A stretch of DNA of 64,000 nucleotides from Nitrospirota bacterium (GCA_016213945.1 JACQZF010000006.1:62001-126000); one strand, 5' to 3'; shown: positions 35,698-44,137, counted from the stretch's first letter. Numbers and translations are program-made. Notes: generated from the sequence alone by a model not told the origin.

Positions 35698-36110
35698 AAT
35701 AAGGTAATTCTTTTGGTCGCTGACCTTATAACAAAAACACGTTCGTTATTGCTTTGCAAGTCAGCAGGTATAATGAAAAAACCATACCGGTCCGGAGAGT
35801 AATTTAAAGCGTAACCGATTATTGTTTCGGCATCAAGAAACTCCACCTCAACTTTCTTTCCACTCCCGGTAATAACATCATTATAAGTATTCTTGTGGTT
35901 TTTATTGCCCTTGAAATCTTTAACAAAAAACGCGGCTTTCAAGTCTTCCATATCAATCTCTAACGTCTTCAAATTCTCCATATCGATCTTTACCAATTCG
36001 CCACTTACCAATTCTACATGAAAAAATCTTTTCTCAGGAGAGAAGTCAAAGGTTTTTCCTTTCATTAAAGAGCCGCTTCTGAATTTTACCACTATTTTAT
36101 TGAATAACAT
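35694..36110 (-). CDS. Conserved hypothetical protein, beta-rich
   Basis: The 138-residue protein begins MLFNKIVVKFRSGSLMKGKT and has two similar beta-rich halves (VVKFRSGSLMKGKTFDFSP and VEFLDAETIIGYALNYSPDRYGFFIIPAD). The pattern resembles DUF6982-like proteins of this type of bacterium, from memory. It has no signal or membrane segment. It is translationally coupled to the PagL-like gene downstream. Confidence 0.6.
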   Translation of the reverse strand: MLFNKIVVKFRSGSLMKGKTFDFSPEKRFFHVELVSGELVKIDMENLKTLEIDMEDLKAAFFVKDFKGNKNHKNTYNDVITGSGKKVEVEFLDAETIIGYALNYSPDRYGFFIIPADLQSNNERVFVIRSATKRITLL

Positions 36111-36281
36111 CTACCTACCCCTATGTTTGTATTTTAAAGTATCATATCCGAATTTATCTAATCAACAAATAAATTGCTGTAGATTAACATACGGTCTTTA
36201 GCTCCAACCTATTATAACAAAGGTCCATTTGCGCCCCATGCCGGGGGGGCATGTGAACGTATTGCTTTTATGAAAAGGAAC

Positions 36282-36364
36282 TGGTGCGAGAGAGGGGAGT
36301 TGAACCCCTACGGTTGCCCACTGGATCCTAAGTCCAGCGCGTCTGCCAGTTCCGCCACTCTCGC
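36282..36364 (-). tRNA. tRNA-Leu (anticodon UAG)
   Basis: The minus strand reads GCGAGAGTGGCGGAACTGG...TTCAACTCCCCT. The 7-bp acceptor stem GCGAGAG pairs with CTCTCGC, the anticodon loop holds CTTAGGA with TAG, and a long variable arm (TGGGCAACCGTA) marks a class II tRNA. The CCA end is encoded (complement 36282-36284). No other tRNA gene is adjacent. The surroundings, 36111-36281 and 36365-36565, hold nothing I could recognise. Confidence 0.95.
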
Positions 36365-36565
36365 TCGATTGATTTTATAGGATTATTTGCTGTCCGGTCA
36401 ATGTTCCCCCTGATGTGCCTCTCCTGCCGCCCCTCTTCAGTTCCCTGATGCGGATACCGATAGAATGTTAGAGAGGAACTTCACTGGCAATGGCACGGAT
36501 AATATATCCAAATATAAAACTTCTTGTTAAGCCGGTTGTTTTGTGATATTTATTAGGTATAGTGC

Positions 36566-36769
36566 TTGCAGGAGCTTATAAAAAAAATGAAAAAAGCACT
36601 AAGCATATTTTCAGCCTCTATAACGGCAACTTTAATCACTTTTATACTTTCAGGAGCTGTTTATGCGTTCCACGAAGGCGGAGTGGGCTACTACTACGGA
36701 AGAAATATCGTTGCCGAGTTTGGCAGCTACCAGAGGCAGCTCTGCAATAAATGTCACCAGCGTGATTAG
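36566..36769 (+). CDS. Short monoheme cytochrome-like protein, probably truncated
   Basis: The 67-residue protein has a signal peptide (KKALSIFSASITATLITFILSGAVYA) and one CXXCH heme site (CNKCH) four residues before the stop. Cytochromes of this type normally continue after the first heme. The start may be the Met at 36587. It is convergent with a lipoprotein gene 7 bp away. I read it as the front of a broken cytochrome gene; a real mini-cytochrome is possible. Confidence 0.6.
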   Translation: MQELIKKMKKALSIFSASITATLITFILSGAVYAFHEGGVGYYYGRNIVAEFGSYQRQLCNKCHQRD

Positions 36770-36776
36770 TTTTTGG

Positions 36777-37097
36777 TTATCTTGATGAGGCCTTGGGCTG
36801 AAATTCACTGACTTCAACTTTTCCGTATTCGGATTTATAAAAATAAAATGTCTTCTTAAAGCTTTCCCGCTCAGGGAGGGTTATCTGAAACAATATGGAA
36901 TAACAGTCACATTCCTTGATATGGCCCCCGCGCAGTAAAATCACGGCGTCAGCCTGTTTGCCTTCATAGTAAAAAAGGTAGTAATTCTTAACAAGCTCAA
37001 CAGCCTCATCATCTGATGGCGACCAGGAGCAGGAATACACTATGCACAAAAGAAAAATTATCGCAACAAACTTTATAGTCTTTTTTCCCATTTTCAC
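36777..37097 (-). CDS. Small lipoprotein of unknown function
   Basis: The 106-residue protein has a lipoprotein signal (FVAIIFLLCIVYSC, lipobox Cys about 23) and a short DUF4878-like fold start (DDEAVELVKNYYLFYYEGKQ). I do not recognise a function. It lies on the minus strand after the PilZ gene. Confidence 0.65.
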   Translation of the reverse strand: MKMGKKTIKFVAIIFLLCIVYSCSWSPSDDEAVELVKNYYLFYYEGKQADAVILLRGGHIKECDCYSILFQITLPERESFKKTFYFYKSEYGKVEVSEFQPKASSR

Positions 37098-37204
37098 CTA
37101 AATAATTTAATCGCCTGTACTTCTTTTCAGGCTCAAGTATATCAAATGTGGAGAACAAATCAAGCGAAAAGATTAAGCTGTTTGTGCGGCTAAGTTTGCA
37201 AGAC

Positions 37205-37570
37205 TTACTTTTTACAGTTCGTAAATTCAAAATAATCTTGTGAAGGATTCATTATTTCGACACCCATACCGCCCGGATTATCATGGTCGAATGGCTTTCT
37301 GGTCCATTTTACTCTGGCAAGGACGGTTAAAAGACCCTTTTCCTGCCTGATAATTACGGGCAGCACCGATTCAACCGGCGGAGTAATCCTGGAGCGGATG
37401 AACATTCCATTTTCAGACAAATCTGTCACGACCCCGGGATAGAACATTTTTCCGTAAAAAAACCTGACCTCAAGCTTTGCAATTATTCTCTCAAAAGCCC
37501 TTCTTTGAGTTAATTGCTCCTGCTTCTCCGGGAGTTCAGTGTTATTTCTACCAGCCCTGATGACAGACAT
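37205..37570 (-). CDS. PilZ-domain protein
   Basis: The start at M35 of the open frame (37570) gives 121 residues and avoids most of the overlap with the cytochrome gene upstream. The PilZ signature is present: QRRAFERI (the RXXXR-like motif), VTDLSENGMFI (the DXSXXG motif) and GGMGVEIM. PilZ proteins bind cyclic di-GMP. Its 5' end overlaps the CXXXXCH gene by 23 bp. Confidence 0.82.
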   Translation of the reverse strand: MSVIRAGRNNTELPEKQEQLTQRRAFERIIAKLEVRFFYGKMFYPGVVTDLSENGMFIRSRITPPVESVLPVIIRQEKGLLTVLARVKWTRKPFDHDNPGGMGVEIMNPSQDYFEFTNCKK

Positions 37571-38186
37571 CACACTCGTAGCCATTCCATGATCTGTAGG
37601 GAGTTCCCCACTTAACAGGGGTCTGCGGCCCGTGGCAGATGACGTTAGAACAGTTTTTAGTGACCGGATCAAAGGACGCTCCTGTCAGTTTCACATTGCC
37701 CGAATAAAACCCTTTGGTAAGGGTAAATGCCACATCTTTTTTGCCGTTTACATGTTTTGCTGTATTGTAGATCGGGACGTTGCCGAATACGATGCTGTAT
37801 TCAGTCCTGCTCCACGCGGCGTCAGCTCTTACCGTATCGTTATGACACGTATTACACTGAAGGGGAGCAAACCCCATGTTCCAGACGTGAAGACTGATAA
37901 ATCCAAAATTATCAATCCATCCGTGGCTGTCGCCTGCCCCTGCCGAGACCGTGGGATACGCGGTCATCGGGGGATTGCCATGGCAGCCGTTACAGCCAAG
38001 TGAATCAACGCCCCATGTAGGTGCCTTGTATTCCGTAGTTTTTACAACGAGGCTCTCCCACGGAGGATTGTAAACCAGCGGCGGAAGATAAGGCGGCACC
38101 GTTGGAAGCGGCACTTCTCCGGAGGTTGAAACTTTTGTATTGCTGTGGCAGTAAACATTACTGCATGTACCCATTGTGTACAGCAT
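37548..38186 (-). CDS. CXXXXCH/CXXCH multiheme protein fragment (5' end missing)
   Basis: The 212-residue ORF has heme sites CSNVYCH and CSNVICH (CX4CH type) and CNGCH, CNTCH and CDVCH (CXXCH type), as in the Geobacter-like CXXXXCH family. The ORF starts abruptly at MLYTMGTCSNVYCHSN with no signal peptide, and similarity seems to run upstream of the ATG for only a few codons. It lies head to head, overlapping by 42 bp, with another 5'-truncated cytochrome. It is likely the rear part of a much longer secreted protein. Confidence 0.75.
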   Translation of the reverse strand: MLYTMGTCSNVYCHSNTKVSTSGEVPLPTVPPYLPPLVYNPPWESLVVKTTEYKAPTWGVDSLGCNGCHGNPPMTAYPTVSAGAGDSHGWIDNFGFISLHVWNMGFAPLQCNTCHNDTVRADAAWSRTEYSIVFGNVPIYNTAKHVNGKKDVAFTLTKGFYSGNVKLTGASFDPVTKNCSNVICHGPQTPVKWGTPYRSWNGYECDVCHQGW

Positions 38187-39050
38187 CCCGCTGCCATTAA
38201 AGTAGCTGTAAATGATGACGAGAAACTGAAGATCATTCCCGAAAGAGAGTTTGTATGTTTTTCATCGCCATTAACACCGGGCATAAACCGGATAAACATC
38301 ACAGCAGTAAAAGACAATATCACCGTAGGCAGTATTACAATCGAAGTGTTCCGCAGCTCAGAGCTTCAGAGCGTATTTAAAGACCCGCCTGCCGGTTTTC
38401 AGAAGGATTATTTTCATATGAAAGACCACGGGCAGTGTAAGGGGTGTCATAAACTTGAGCCTGGGGATGCCGACAGGAAACCGGTAAATATCTCCGGCTT
38501 TCGCGCGGAGGGTTTAAAAGACAACAACATGTTTGCAGGGTCCACATGTTACTCCTGTCACAATGGGCTCACATCATCTCCGTTCGTTCACGGCCCTGCC
38601 GCGGTCTGGAGCTGCCTTAGCTGCCACGAAGCTGAATCTAAACCGGTGTATTCCGTAAAGAAACCCGATACCAAGATATGTTTCGGCTGCCATGTGGAGC
38701 AAAAAGAAGACTGGTACAGCAAAAAGTATTTTCACGGGCCGTTCAGCGTGGGGAAGTGCGCTATATGCCATAACCCTCATTCATCTGAAAACCCGTTCAA
38801 TCTTATCAAACCGGCATGGGAGCTGTGCTTAAGCTGTCACCCTGATAAAGGCGGCGGCGAACATATAATTGCGGGATATTTTTTTAATATAACTTATCAC
38901 CCGACACATGGAAAACCCGACCCGTTAAGAAAAGGTCAGGAACTTTCATGCTCAAGCTGCCACAACCCGCATGCCTCCAACTCTCAAAAACTATGGAGAC
39001 TGAATGTCGGAAGCGGCTTCGAGCTTTGCAGGAAATGCCATACCGATTAA
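38145..39050 (+). CDS. Multiheme cytochrome c, doubled-CXXCH type (5' end missing)
   Basis: The 301-residue ORF has CXXCH sites in CKGCH, CYSCH, CLSCH, CFGCH, CAICH, CLSCH, CSSCH and CRKCH (eight hemes), with the paired spacing CAICHNPHSS and CSSCHNPHAS typical of doubled_CXXCH proteins. An N-terminal beta domain (INRINITAVKDNITVGSITIEVF) precedes the hemes. No signal peptide is present, and the first 15 codons overlap the opposite-strand cytochrome, so the true start has been lost or misjoined. It would be periplasmic electron transfer if intact. Confidence 0.78.
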   Translation: MAVNITACTHCVQHPAAIKVAVNDDEKLKIIPEREFVCFSSPLTPGINRINITAVKDNITVGSITIEVFRSSELQSVFKDPPAGFQKDYFHMKDHGQCKGCHKLEPGDADRKPVNISGFRAEGLKDNNMFAGSTCYSCHNGLTSSPFVHGPAAVWSCLSCHEAESKPVYSVKKPDTKICFGCHVEQKEDWYSKKYFHGPFSVGKCAICHNPHSSENPFNLIKPAWELCLSCHPDKGGGEHIIAGYFFNITYHPTHGKPDPLRKGQELSCSSCHNPHASNSQKLWRLNVGSGFELCRKCHTD

Positions 39051-39097
39051 CGCAAAAATTAAATTCTTATAAAGAAATTTAATAATTTCATTCCATC

Positions 39098-39126
39098 TTG
39101 ACAAAGGGCATCTTGCCGGATAAAAT
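39098..39126 (+). promoter_or_regulatory. Sigma70-type promoter of dsrHEF-tusA
   Basis: TTGACA (39098-39103), a 17-bp spacer and TAAAAT (39121-39126) lie 50 bp before the dsrH-like start, which has GGAGGT as its ribosome-binding site. Confidence 0.8.
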
Positions 39127-39176
39127 TATCTGTCTTTTTTTAAATCTCCCAATAACATCCACTTCAGGAGGTAAAT

Positions 39177-39473
39177 ATGAAATTAGCTGTCTTTGTAAGT
39201 GACTACAGGCTTACCGTTGACACCCTTGACCGGTTGAACCCTGAAAAACTCGGGATAATCCTTGTGCAAAACGGGGTTTATCATGCAACAACCAAAGAGA
39301 ACGGAAAGCCTTCATCTTTGTTAAACAAGTCCGCCAGCTATTATGCGCTGATTGACGATCTTGAGACAAGAGGACTTGGAAACGCGGATGTAGCCGATAA
39401 CGTGAAAGTCATCAGTTACAGCGACATTGTTGATTTGATCTTTAATGAATATGATAAAACAGCTTGGTTATAG
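39177..39473 (+). CDS. dsrH: DsrH/TusB-like sulfur relay protein
   Basis: The 98-residue protein has the DsrH pattern IILVQNGVYHA, DLETRGLG and a C-terminal YSDIVDLIFNEYDKTAWL. DsrH is a subunit of the DsrEFH hexamer, which passes persulfide sulfur to DsrC. It leads the dsrH-dsrE-dsrF-tusA operon, with 15 bp to the next gene. Confidence 0.78.
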   Translation: MKLAVFVSDYRLTVDTLDRLNPEKLGIILVQNGVYHATTKENGKPSSLLNKSASYYALIDDLETRGLGNADVADNVKVISYSDIVDLIFNEYDKTAWL

Positions 39474-39488
39474 GAGGAACAAGAAGCC

Positions 39489-39848
39489 ATGGGTAAACTT
39501 ACAATAGGTTGTTTTGCTTCACTCGTCGGATCAATGAGTCTTGATTTTGCCGTCAGGCTCGCAGGCACAGCTTTAGATAAAGGACATAAGGTCGATCTTT
39601 GGGTCTCAGGCAACGGGACAATGTTATCAATAAAAGGCCAACGGGCGTTTAAAGACTATTCCGCCCTTGAAAAGCCTTTAAAAGAACTAATGGAAAAAGG
39701 TCTTAATGTAACGGCTTGTGAAGCCTGTGCGGAAGCCAGAGGCTATCATAAAGAGAATACATTGGATGGTTTTAAAAGACATAGTATGGATTGGTACCTT
39801 GCAAGCTCCTTTGATGCTGACAGGGTCCTGCACATAGGAGGTGAGTAA
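39489..39848 (+). CDS. dsrE: DsrE/TusD-like sulfurtransferase
   Basis: The 119-residue protein shows the DsrE family fold (LTIGCFASLVGSMSLDFAVRLA, then KGHKVDLWVSGNGT). The conserved catalytic Cys lies in NVTACEACAEARGY (about residues 78-81), and the C-terminus ASSFDADRVLHIG is typical of TusD/DsrE. The Cys would carry the sulfane sulfur. It is followed by dsrF after 2 bp. Confidence 0.82.
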   Translation: MGKLTIGCFASLVGSMSLDFAVRLAGTALDKGHKVDLWVSGNGTMLSIKGQRAFKDYSALEKPLKELMEKGLNVTACEACAEARGYHKENTLDGFKRHSMDWYLASSFDADRVLHIGGE

Positions 39849-39850
39849 CC

Positions 39851-40264
39851 ATGCCAACGACTAAACTTGGATTCATAGTACAACGGGCCGGGTATAAGAG
39901 TGAAAATCCCAAACTTGCGCTTACACACGCTATTGCAAGCCAGAGCGTTGAGGTTTATCTGAACGACGGCGACATAGTTACGGCTGATATTGCTTTTATC
40001 GGCGACGGAGTTTTAAACTGCAAGAAAGATCAGAAGGCAATGGACATATACAAACTTACAAGCACCGAAACGCATATAAAAATGTCCCTTCTTCTGGATC
40101 TGAATGTTATGGTGTGTAAAGAAGACCTCGACAGGTTCGGCATGACTGAAAATGATATTGTATTAGACGCGGAAGAATTCGGAGCGGAGTTAACCGTAAA
40201 AGTTGTTCCCTTTGCAGAAATAACGAAGATGATGGAAGGAATGAATCATCTCCTTTTCTTTTAG
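39851..40264 (+). CDS. dsrF: DsrF/TusC-like sulfur relay protein
   Basis: The 137-residue protein shows LGFIVQRAGYKSENPKLALTHAI, DIAFIGDGVLNCKKDQ and VVPFAEITKMMEGMNHLLFF, the shape of TusC/DsrF, usually a non-catalytic subunit of the hexamer. The spacing to dsrE and tusA supports one transcript. Confidence 0.8.
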   Translation: MPTTKLGFIVQRAGYKSENPKLALTHAIASQSVEVYLNDGDIVTADIAFIGDGVLNCKKDQKAMDIYKLTSTETHIKMSLLLDLNVMVCKEDLDRFGMTENDIVLDAEEFGAELTVKVVPFAEITKMMEGMNHLLFF

Positions 40265-40294
40265 AATATAAAAACCTATAGGAGGAAACACATA

Positions 40295-40546
40295 ATGGCT
40301 GATTTAAAATCACAGACACCGACACAAATACTTGACGTTCTGGGAAGAGTTTGTCCTTACCCGCTCGTAATAACAAAAAAGACCATGGAGAAAGCCCCAG
40401 GCGGCACATTGCTGAAAGTTCTCTGCGACGCACCCGCCTCTGCTGAAGACACGATCCCGAAATACTGCGAGAAACAGGGCTTCGAATGCGAATTGATCAA
40501 GATCGAAGACAAAGGGTACTGGGAAATCTGGATCAAAAAAGCGTAA
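40295..40546 (+). CDS. tusA: TusA-family sulfurtransferase
   Basis: The 83-residue protein has the CPXP motif in LGRVCPYPLVITKK (Cys about residue 19), the sulfur-carrying Cys of TusA. TusA moves sulfur between persulfide donors, DsrEFH and DsrC. A GGAGG sequence precedes the start, and a strong terminator follows. Confidence 0.92.
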   Translation: MADLKSQTPTQILDVLGRVCPYPLVITKKTMEKAPGGTLLKVLCDAPASAEDTIPKYCEKQGFECELIKIEDKGYWEIWIKKA

Positions 40547-40570
40547 GTTAACCTTATACGACAAAAATTA

Positions 40571-40607
40571 AAAAAGGCGTTCCGAAAATTCGGAACGCCT
40601 TTTTTGT
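40571..40607. terminator. Bidirectional terminator between tusA and ferredoxin
   Basis: An 11-bp stem (GGCGTTCCGAA with TTCGGAACGCC) lies between an A-run and a T-run, and the two genes converge on it. Confidence 0.93.
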
Positions 40608-40625
40608 CTAACCTTATTTTAAGCG

Positions 40626-40811
40626 CTACATCTCGGTGACTGTAATAGCGCTGTTTGGACAGGATTCCACACAGGTTAAGCAGTTAGCGCAATCTGAAGC
40701 CTGATACGGATCAGATTTGCCGTCTGTTATTTTGAACACTTCGGACGGGCACAGATTAACACATTCTTCGCAGCCGTCACATTTTGCATTGTCAATGTTA
40801 ACGATCATCAT
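40626..40811 (-). CDS. Two-[4Fe-4S] ferredoxin
   Basis: The 61-residue protein has two CX2CX2CX3CP motifs (CDGCEECVNLCP and CANCLTCVESCP). It is preceded by GAGGAGGAAG. It is the last gene of the dsrC-dsrMKJ run (103 bp after the dsrJ-like gene) and may donate or accept electrons for the sulfite-reducing system; that link is inferred from position. Confidence 0.92.
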   Translation of the reverse strand: MMIVNIDNAKCDGCEECVNLCPSEVFKITDGKSDPYQASDCANCLTCVESCPNSAITVTEM

Positions 40812-40914
40812 GATATCAACTTCCTCCTCTCGTTGTTTAATTCCAAAACCTTGCGGCTTTTCTTCAATTGAAATATTTTACACTTCAGCAGTAATACAGG
40901 TCAATAACGACGTG

Positions 40915-41334
40915 TTACTCGGCGGACACGAGTTTGACTCCCACATAACTGTGGCAGTTATTGCAGGATGTCTGCTCATTATGGCAGTCCAGGCAGCTCT
41001 CGTCTTTATCCGCTAACAGAGCAGGCTTCACAATTCCAGTTACAAGATTAGGATGGTTCGCCTTCCAGAAATCAAGCCCCTTGAGACTGCTTTTAAACAT
41101 CTGTCCGACAACCGGTATTGTTGAATAGGGATTTATCAGCGGCTTGCCGTCCGCTGTTGTATTGGCAATGTGGGATTCCGGCGCCTGATCAACCTCAATC
41201 ACAATAGCCATAGGTCCGGTCCCGTTCCTCATCGGTTTGTCCACCTTTTGACAGCCAATTACCATTAAGACCAGCATCAGGAGAGGCAGTATTATGAATT
41301 TTGAATTTTGAATTTTGAATTTTGAATTCTTCAT
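40915..41334 (-). CDS. DsrJ-like diheme lipoprotein
   Basis: The 139-residue protein has an N-terminal signal with lipobox (MVIGC) and two CXXCH sites, CLDCH and CNNCH. DsrJ normally has three heme sites and a similar DFWKANH...HSYVGV C-terminal pattern; the third site is missing here because the protein ends shortly after the second. Its first 13 residues (KNSKFKIQNSKF) come from an ATTTTGA tandem repeat. It overlaps dsrK by one base (TAATG). DsrJ assignment is probable, not certain. Confidence 0.65.
   Translation of the reverse strand: MKNSKFKIQNSKFIILPLLMLVLMVIGCQKVDKPMRNGTGPMAIVIEVDQAPESHIANTTADGKPLINPYSTIPVVGQMFKSSLKGLDFWKANHPNLVTGIVKPALLADKDESCLDCHNEQTSCNNCHSYVGVKLVSAE
41294..41331. 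repeat. Tandem TTTTGAA repeat at the dsrJ-like start
   Basis: About four copies of ATTTTGA/TTTTGAA form the first codons of the lipoprotein gene, lying before the hydrophobic signal sequence. Confidence 0.8.
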
Positions 41335-42830
41335 TATATCCCCTCCTTTGCGCCAAGAATAATGGCGTTGCTCACAAGCTGATGCACGCCGCCGACTTCT
41401 TCCATGTCAATCCCGTAGTACGGGAACACTTTTGTGAATTGCGCCTTGCAGATCGCGCATATCAGGGCGAAGAAATTCACGTTGTGAGAATCCTTGACCC
41501 TCTTTAACGCCTGCATCCTCGGCATTGCGCCTTTTACCCTGATGTCAATCAGTTCATCGGTCAGCGTACCGCCTCCGCCTCCGCAGCAGAAAGTCCTGTC
41601 TCCGATGGTGTCTGCATCCATATCTACGAATTTATTACAGACCGTCCTTATGATCTCGCGGGGGATGGTGAACTGGTCGCCGGGTGTTTCACCCATTCTT
41701 GTCGCCCTTGCGACATTACATGAGTCATGATAAGTAACAGAGAACTGGTCATTGGCCGTTTTATCGAATTTCAACGCCCCTCTTTTTATGAGATCGAGCG
41801 TATACTCGCATATGTGCTGGGGCACTCTGTAGCGCGAGTCAAGGAAATCAAATGGGCCATTAAGCGAATTACTGAAGGCATAGAGCACTCTCCATGCATG
41901 ACCGCATTCTCCGACTATTACCCTTTTTACCTTTAGCTCCCTTGCCGCCTTCCAGATCCGCGCGTTAATCGCCTTCATGTGGTTGTAGTTTCCAATGAAC
42001 ATACCAAAGTTTCCACCCTCTGAGGCATAGGAACTCATTGTCCAGCTTGCGCCAGCCTGGTGGAATACCTTTGCATACCCTGCAAGTGACTCGATATGCG
42101 GCGAGGCAAAGAAATCCGCCGAAGGGGTGACAAACAGGATATCTGCTCCCTCAACATCCATTGGAAGCTTGACGTCAACGTTTGACTTTTCTTTTATGTC
42201 CTCTTCAACAAAATCAAGCGTGTTTCTGATGGCAGGGCCCGGCATTCCGAGATTATTGCCGAGGGTCTCGGCTTTATTCACAATTTCGAGGTTGTATTTT
42301 GATCCCATTCCAATGGAATCCAGAAGTTCTCTTGCTGCCATTGTTATTTCCGCAGTGTCAATGCCGTAGGGGCAGAATACGGAACAGCGCCTGCATTCCG
42401 AGCACTGATAGAAATATGTCATCCATTCGTCAAGCAACTCATCGGTTATCTCCTGAGCAGCACCGAGGCTGCCGAACAACTTGCCGCCGGTCGTGAAATA
42501 TTTCCTGTAAACAGTCCGCATCAATTCCTGCCTGTATACCGGCATGTTCCTCGGGTCTCCGGTGCCCAAATAAAAATGACACTTGTCAGTGCAGGCGCCG
42601 CATCTTACGCATATGTCGAGAAACACCCTGACCGACTTGTATTTATTCAGGATAACACCAAAGTTTTCAATGAACTTTTCCTTCCAGTCAGCGGGTTTCT
42701 CGCTGGGGAAACTCACCTTTGTCATTAATTCCGGCTTTGCGAGAAATACCTTTAAATCTTTAGATGCGCCTGTCTTGACCTTCGGGGTTATTATTTTTCC
42801 TGTTAATTCTGGAGCTTCAATTTTTGCCAT
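41334..42830 (-). CDS. dsrK: Sulfite reduction-associated complex subunit DsrK (HdrD-like)
   Basis: The 498-residue protein has two N-terminal [4Fe-4S] motifs (CVRCGACTDKC and CSECRRCSVFCP) and a C-terminal CCG domain with DSCNVARAT and TFCCGGGGG, the noncubane cluster site that reduces the DsrC trisulfide. Length and order match DsrK/HmcF/HdrD. It sits 12 bp after dsrM. Confidence 0.93.
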   Translation of the reverse strand: MAKIEAPELTGKIITPKVKTGASKDLKVFLAKPELMTKVSFPSEKPADWKEKFIENFGVILNKYKSVRVFLDICVRCGACTDKCHFYLGTGDPRNMPVYRQELMRTVYRKYFTTGGKLFGSLGAAQEITDELLDEWMTYFYQCSECRRCSVFCPYGIDTAEITMAARELLDSIGMGSKYNLEIVNKAETLGNNLGMPGPAIRNTLDFVEEDIKEKSNVDVKLPMDVEGADILFVTPSADFFASPHIESLAGYAKVFHQAGASWTMSSYASEGGNFGMFIGNYNHMKAINARIWKAARELKVKRVIVGECGHAWRVLYAFSNSLNGPFDFLDSRYRVPQHICEYTLDLIKRGALKFDKTANDQFSVTYHDSCNVARATRMGETPGDQFTIPREIIRTVCNKFVDMDADTIGDRTFCCGGGGGTLTDELIDIRVKGAMPRMQALKRVKDSHNVNFFALICAICKAQFTKVFPYYGIDMEEVGGVHQLVSNAIILGAKEGI

Positions 42831-42842
42831 ATTCGGTCTCCT

Positions 42843-43568
42843 CTATTGGGCCCAGGGAGCCACGTTCCTGACTTCCCTCGGATTGTCTGCCTGCGCCCTT
42901 GCCGGGCTGATTAATACACCCCATGCGTGCATCAACTTGCTGAATGGGAAATACACTAATAAGATCAACACCAAGCTGAAATGTATAAGGAACAAAGGAC
43001 TGGCAGGGACCTGCGCCGGACTTACTGAAAACAGTCCGAGAATGAAAGATTTTACGTCCACGAGGTTTGTCCTGACGAAATATTTTAACAGCAGTCCTGT
43101 TAATCCTATTGCAATTATCAACAACAGCACAAAGTAATCCTGAAACAGCGAGATAACGGCCAGTCTGTCATTTGTAAACCTTCGTACTATGAGGATCAAA
43201 AGCGCGATTGGGAATATGAGCCCTGCCCAGATCCCGATCTGCTGGAAAGACATTATCCATCCTGGTACAGGGTAAACGAACATTCTCAGGTGCCTGAGAA
43301 TTATCAGTAAGAATGAAACGTGGAAAAACCAGCCTCCGACCCATAATATTTTCTCTGCCGTGCCTCCCCTTAAAAGACTTCTGAAAAAAAGCACCTCGGG
43401 GACCAGCCTTAACACAACTCCGACAGAGTTTGTGGGGGCCGGGGTTGTAGCTATTTTTAGTGGAGATGGCGTCTTAAAGTACAACACCACTTTATTCAGG
43501 AAACCTAAGACGAATATAGTCGCGGCTACATACGCGAGGAGGTTAATAACACTGCTCAGTCCATTCAT
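42843..43568 (-). CDS. dsrM: DsrM-like membrane cytochrome b subunit
   Basis: The 241-residue protein has five or six hydrophobic segments and the NarI-like pattern WFFHVSFLLIILRHLRMF with His pairs for heme b, and a C-terminal FLIHFSLVLILLVYFPFSKLMHAWG. It would oxidise menaquinol and feed DsrK. It is shorter than DsrM of many sulfate reducers, with N-terminal segments fewer. The hairpin 43610-43642 separates it from dsrC. Confidence 0.87.
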   Translation of the reverse strand: MNGLSSVINLLAYVAATIFVLGFLNKVVLYFKTPSPLKIATTPAPTNSVGVVLRLVPEVLFFRSLLRGGTAEKILWVGGWFFHVSFLLIILRHLRMFVYPVPGWIMSFQQIGIWAGLIFPIALLILIVRRFTNDRLAVISLFQDYFVLLLIIAIGLTGLLLKYFVRTNLVDVKSFILGLFSVSPAQVPASPLFLIHFSLVLILLVYFPFSKLMHAWGVLISPARAQADNPREVRNVAPWAQ

Positions 43569-43609
43569 TTGAAAACCCCCCTTCAGTCATTGGAATGACT
43601 TTTTAAAAT

Positions 43610-43642
43610 CAGCGATAGCCCACTTTTGGTGAGCTATCGCTG
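43610..43642 (-). promoter_or_regulatory. Hairpin between dsrC and dsrM
   Basis: Ten-base arms CAGCGATAGC and GCTATCGCTG, with inner CAC/GTG pairs, lie 24 bp after the dsrC stop. There is no strong T-run, so partial termination or mRNA end protection is more likely than full termination. This could keep DsrC abundant relative to DsrMK. Confidence 0.6.
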
Positions 43643-43665
43643 TAAGGTTTTAAATTAATTTTGGT

Positions 43666-44001
43666 TTATACACAACCGGTCGGTTTAGGAAGTCCGGCGT
43701 ATCTGCAAGCCTGCTTTGCGGGGCCTGCCGGATAAAGCTCATAGAGATATTTTGTATTGCCCTTTTCCGGTCCAAGGACCTTACCGATTTCTTTGGTAAG
43801 TATCTTGATCATTGGGGCTATCTGGTATTTTTCAAAATACTCTCTGAGGAATTTTATGACCTCCCAATGTGACTGGGACAGCTCAAGTCCGTCCTGCTTT
43901 GCCATCGCAGCTGCGATTGCCTCATTCCAATTCTGCCAGTCCATCAAATATCCTTCTTCATCAACCTCATAACTTTTTCCTTCGACTTCTAAATTTGGCA
44001 T
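43666..44001 (-). CDS. dsrC: Sulfur carrier DsrC
   Basis: The 111-residue protein begins MPNLEVEGKSYEVDEEGYL and ends CRYAGLPKPTGCV, with the two redox Cys of true DsrC separated by ten residues and the second next to last. DsrC accepts the sulfite-derived sulfur from DsrAB as a trisulfide, which DsrMK then reduces. The upstream promoter region shares a 17-bp motif with that of dsrA. Confidence 0.97.
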   Translation of the reverse strand: MPNLEVEGKSYEVDEEGYLMDWQNWNEAIAAAMAKQDGLELSQSHWEVIKFLREYFEKYQIAPMIKILTKEIGKVLGPEKGNTKYLYELYPAGPAKQACRYAGLPKPTGCV

Positions 44002-44137
44002 TACTGTGCTCCTTTCTTATTGTTAAATGTTTTGGTATCTTCTATGTCAAGCGGAAGATATATTAAGAACCTCTTAGTATTGAAAACAGATTGAACTGGA
44101 AAACAGGTAAAAAGTGTAATACAAAAACTGTCTCCGG

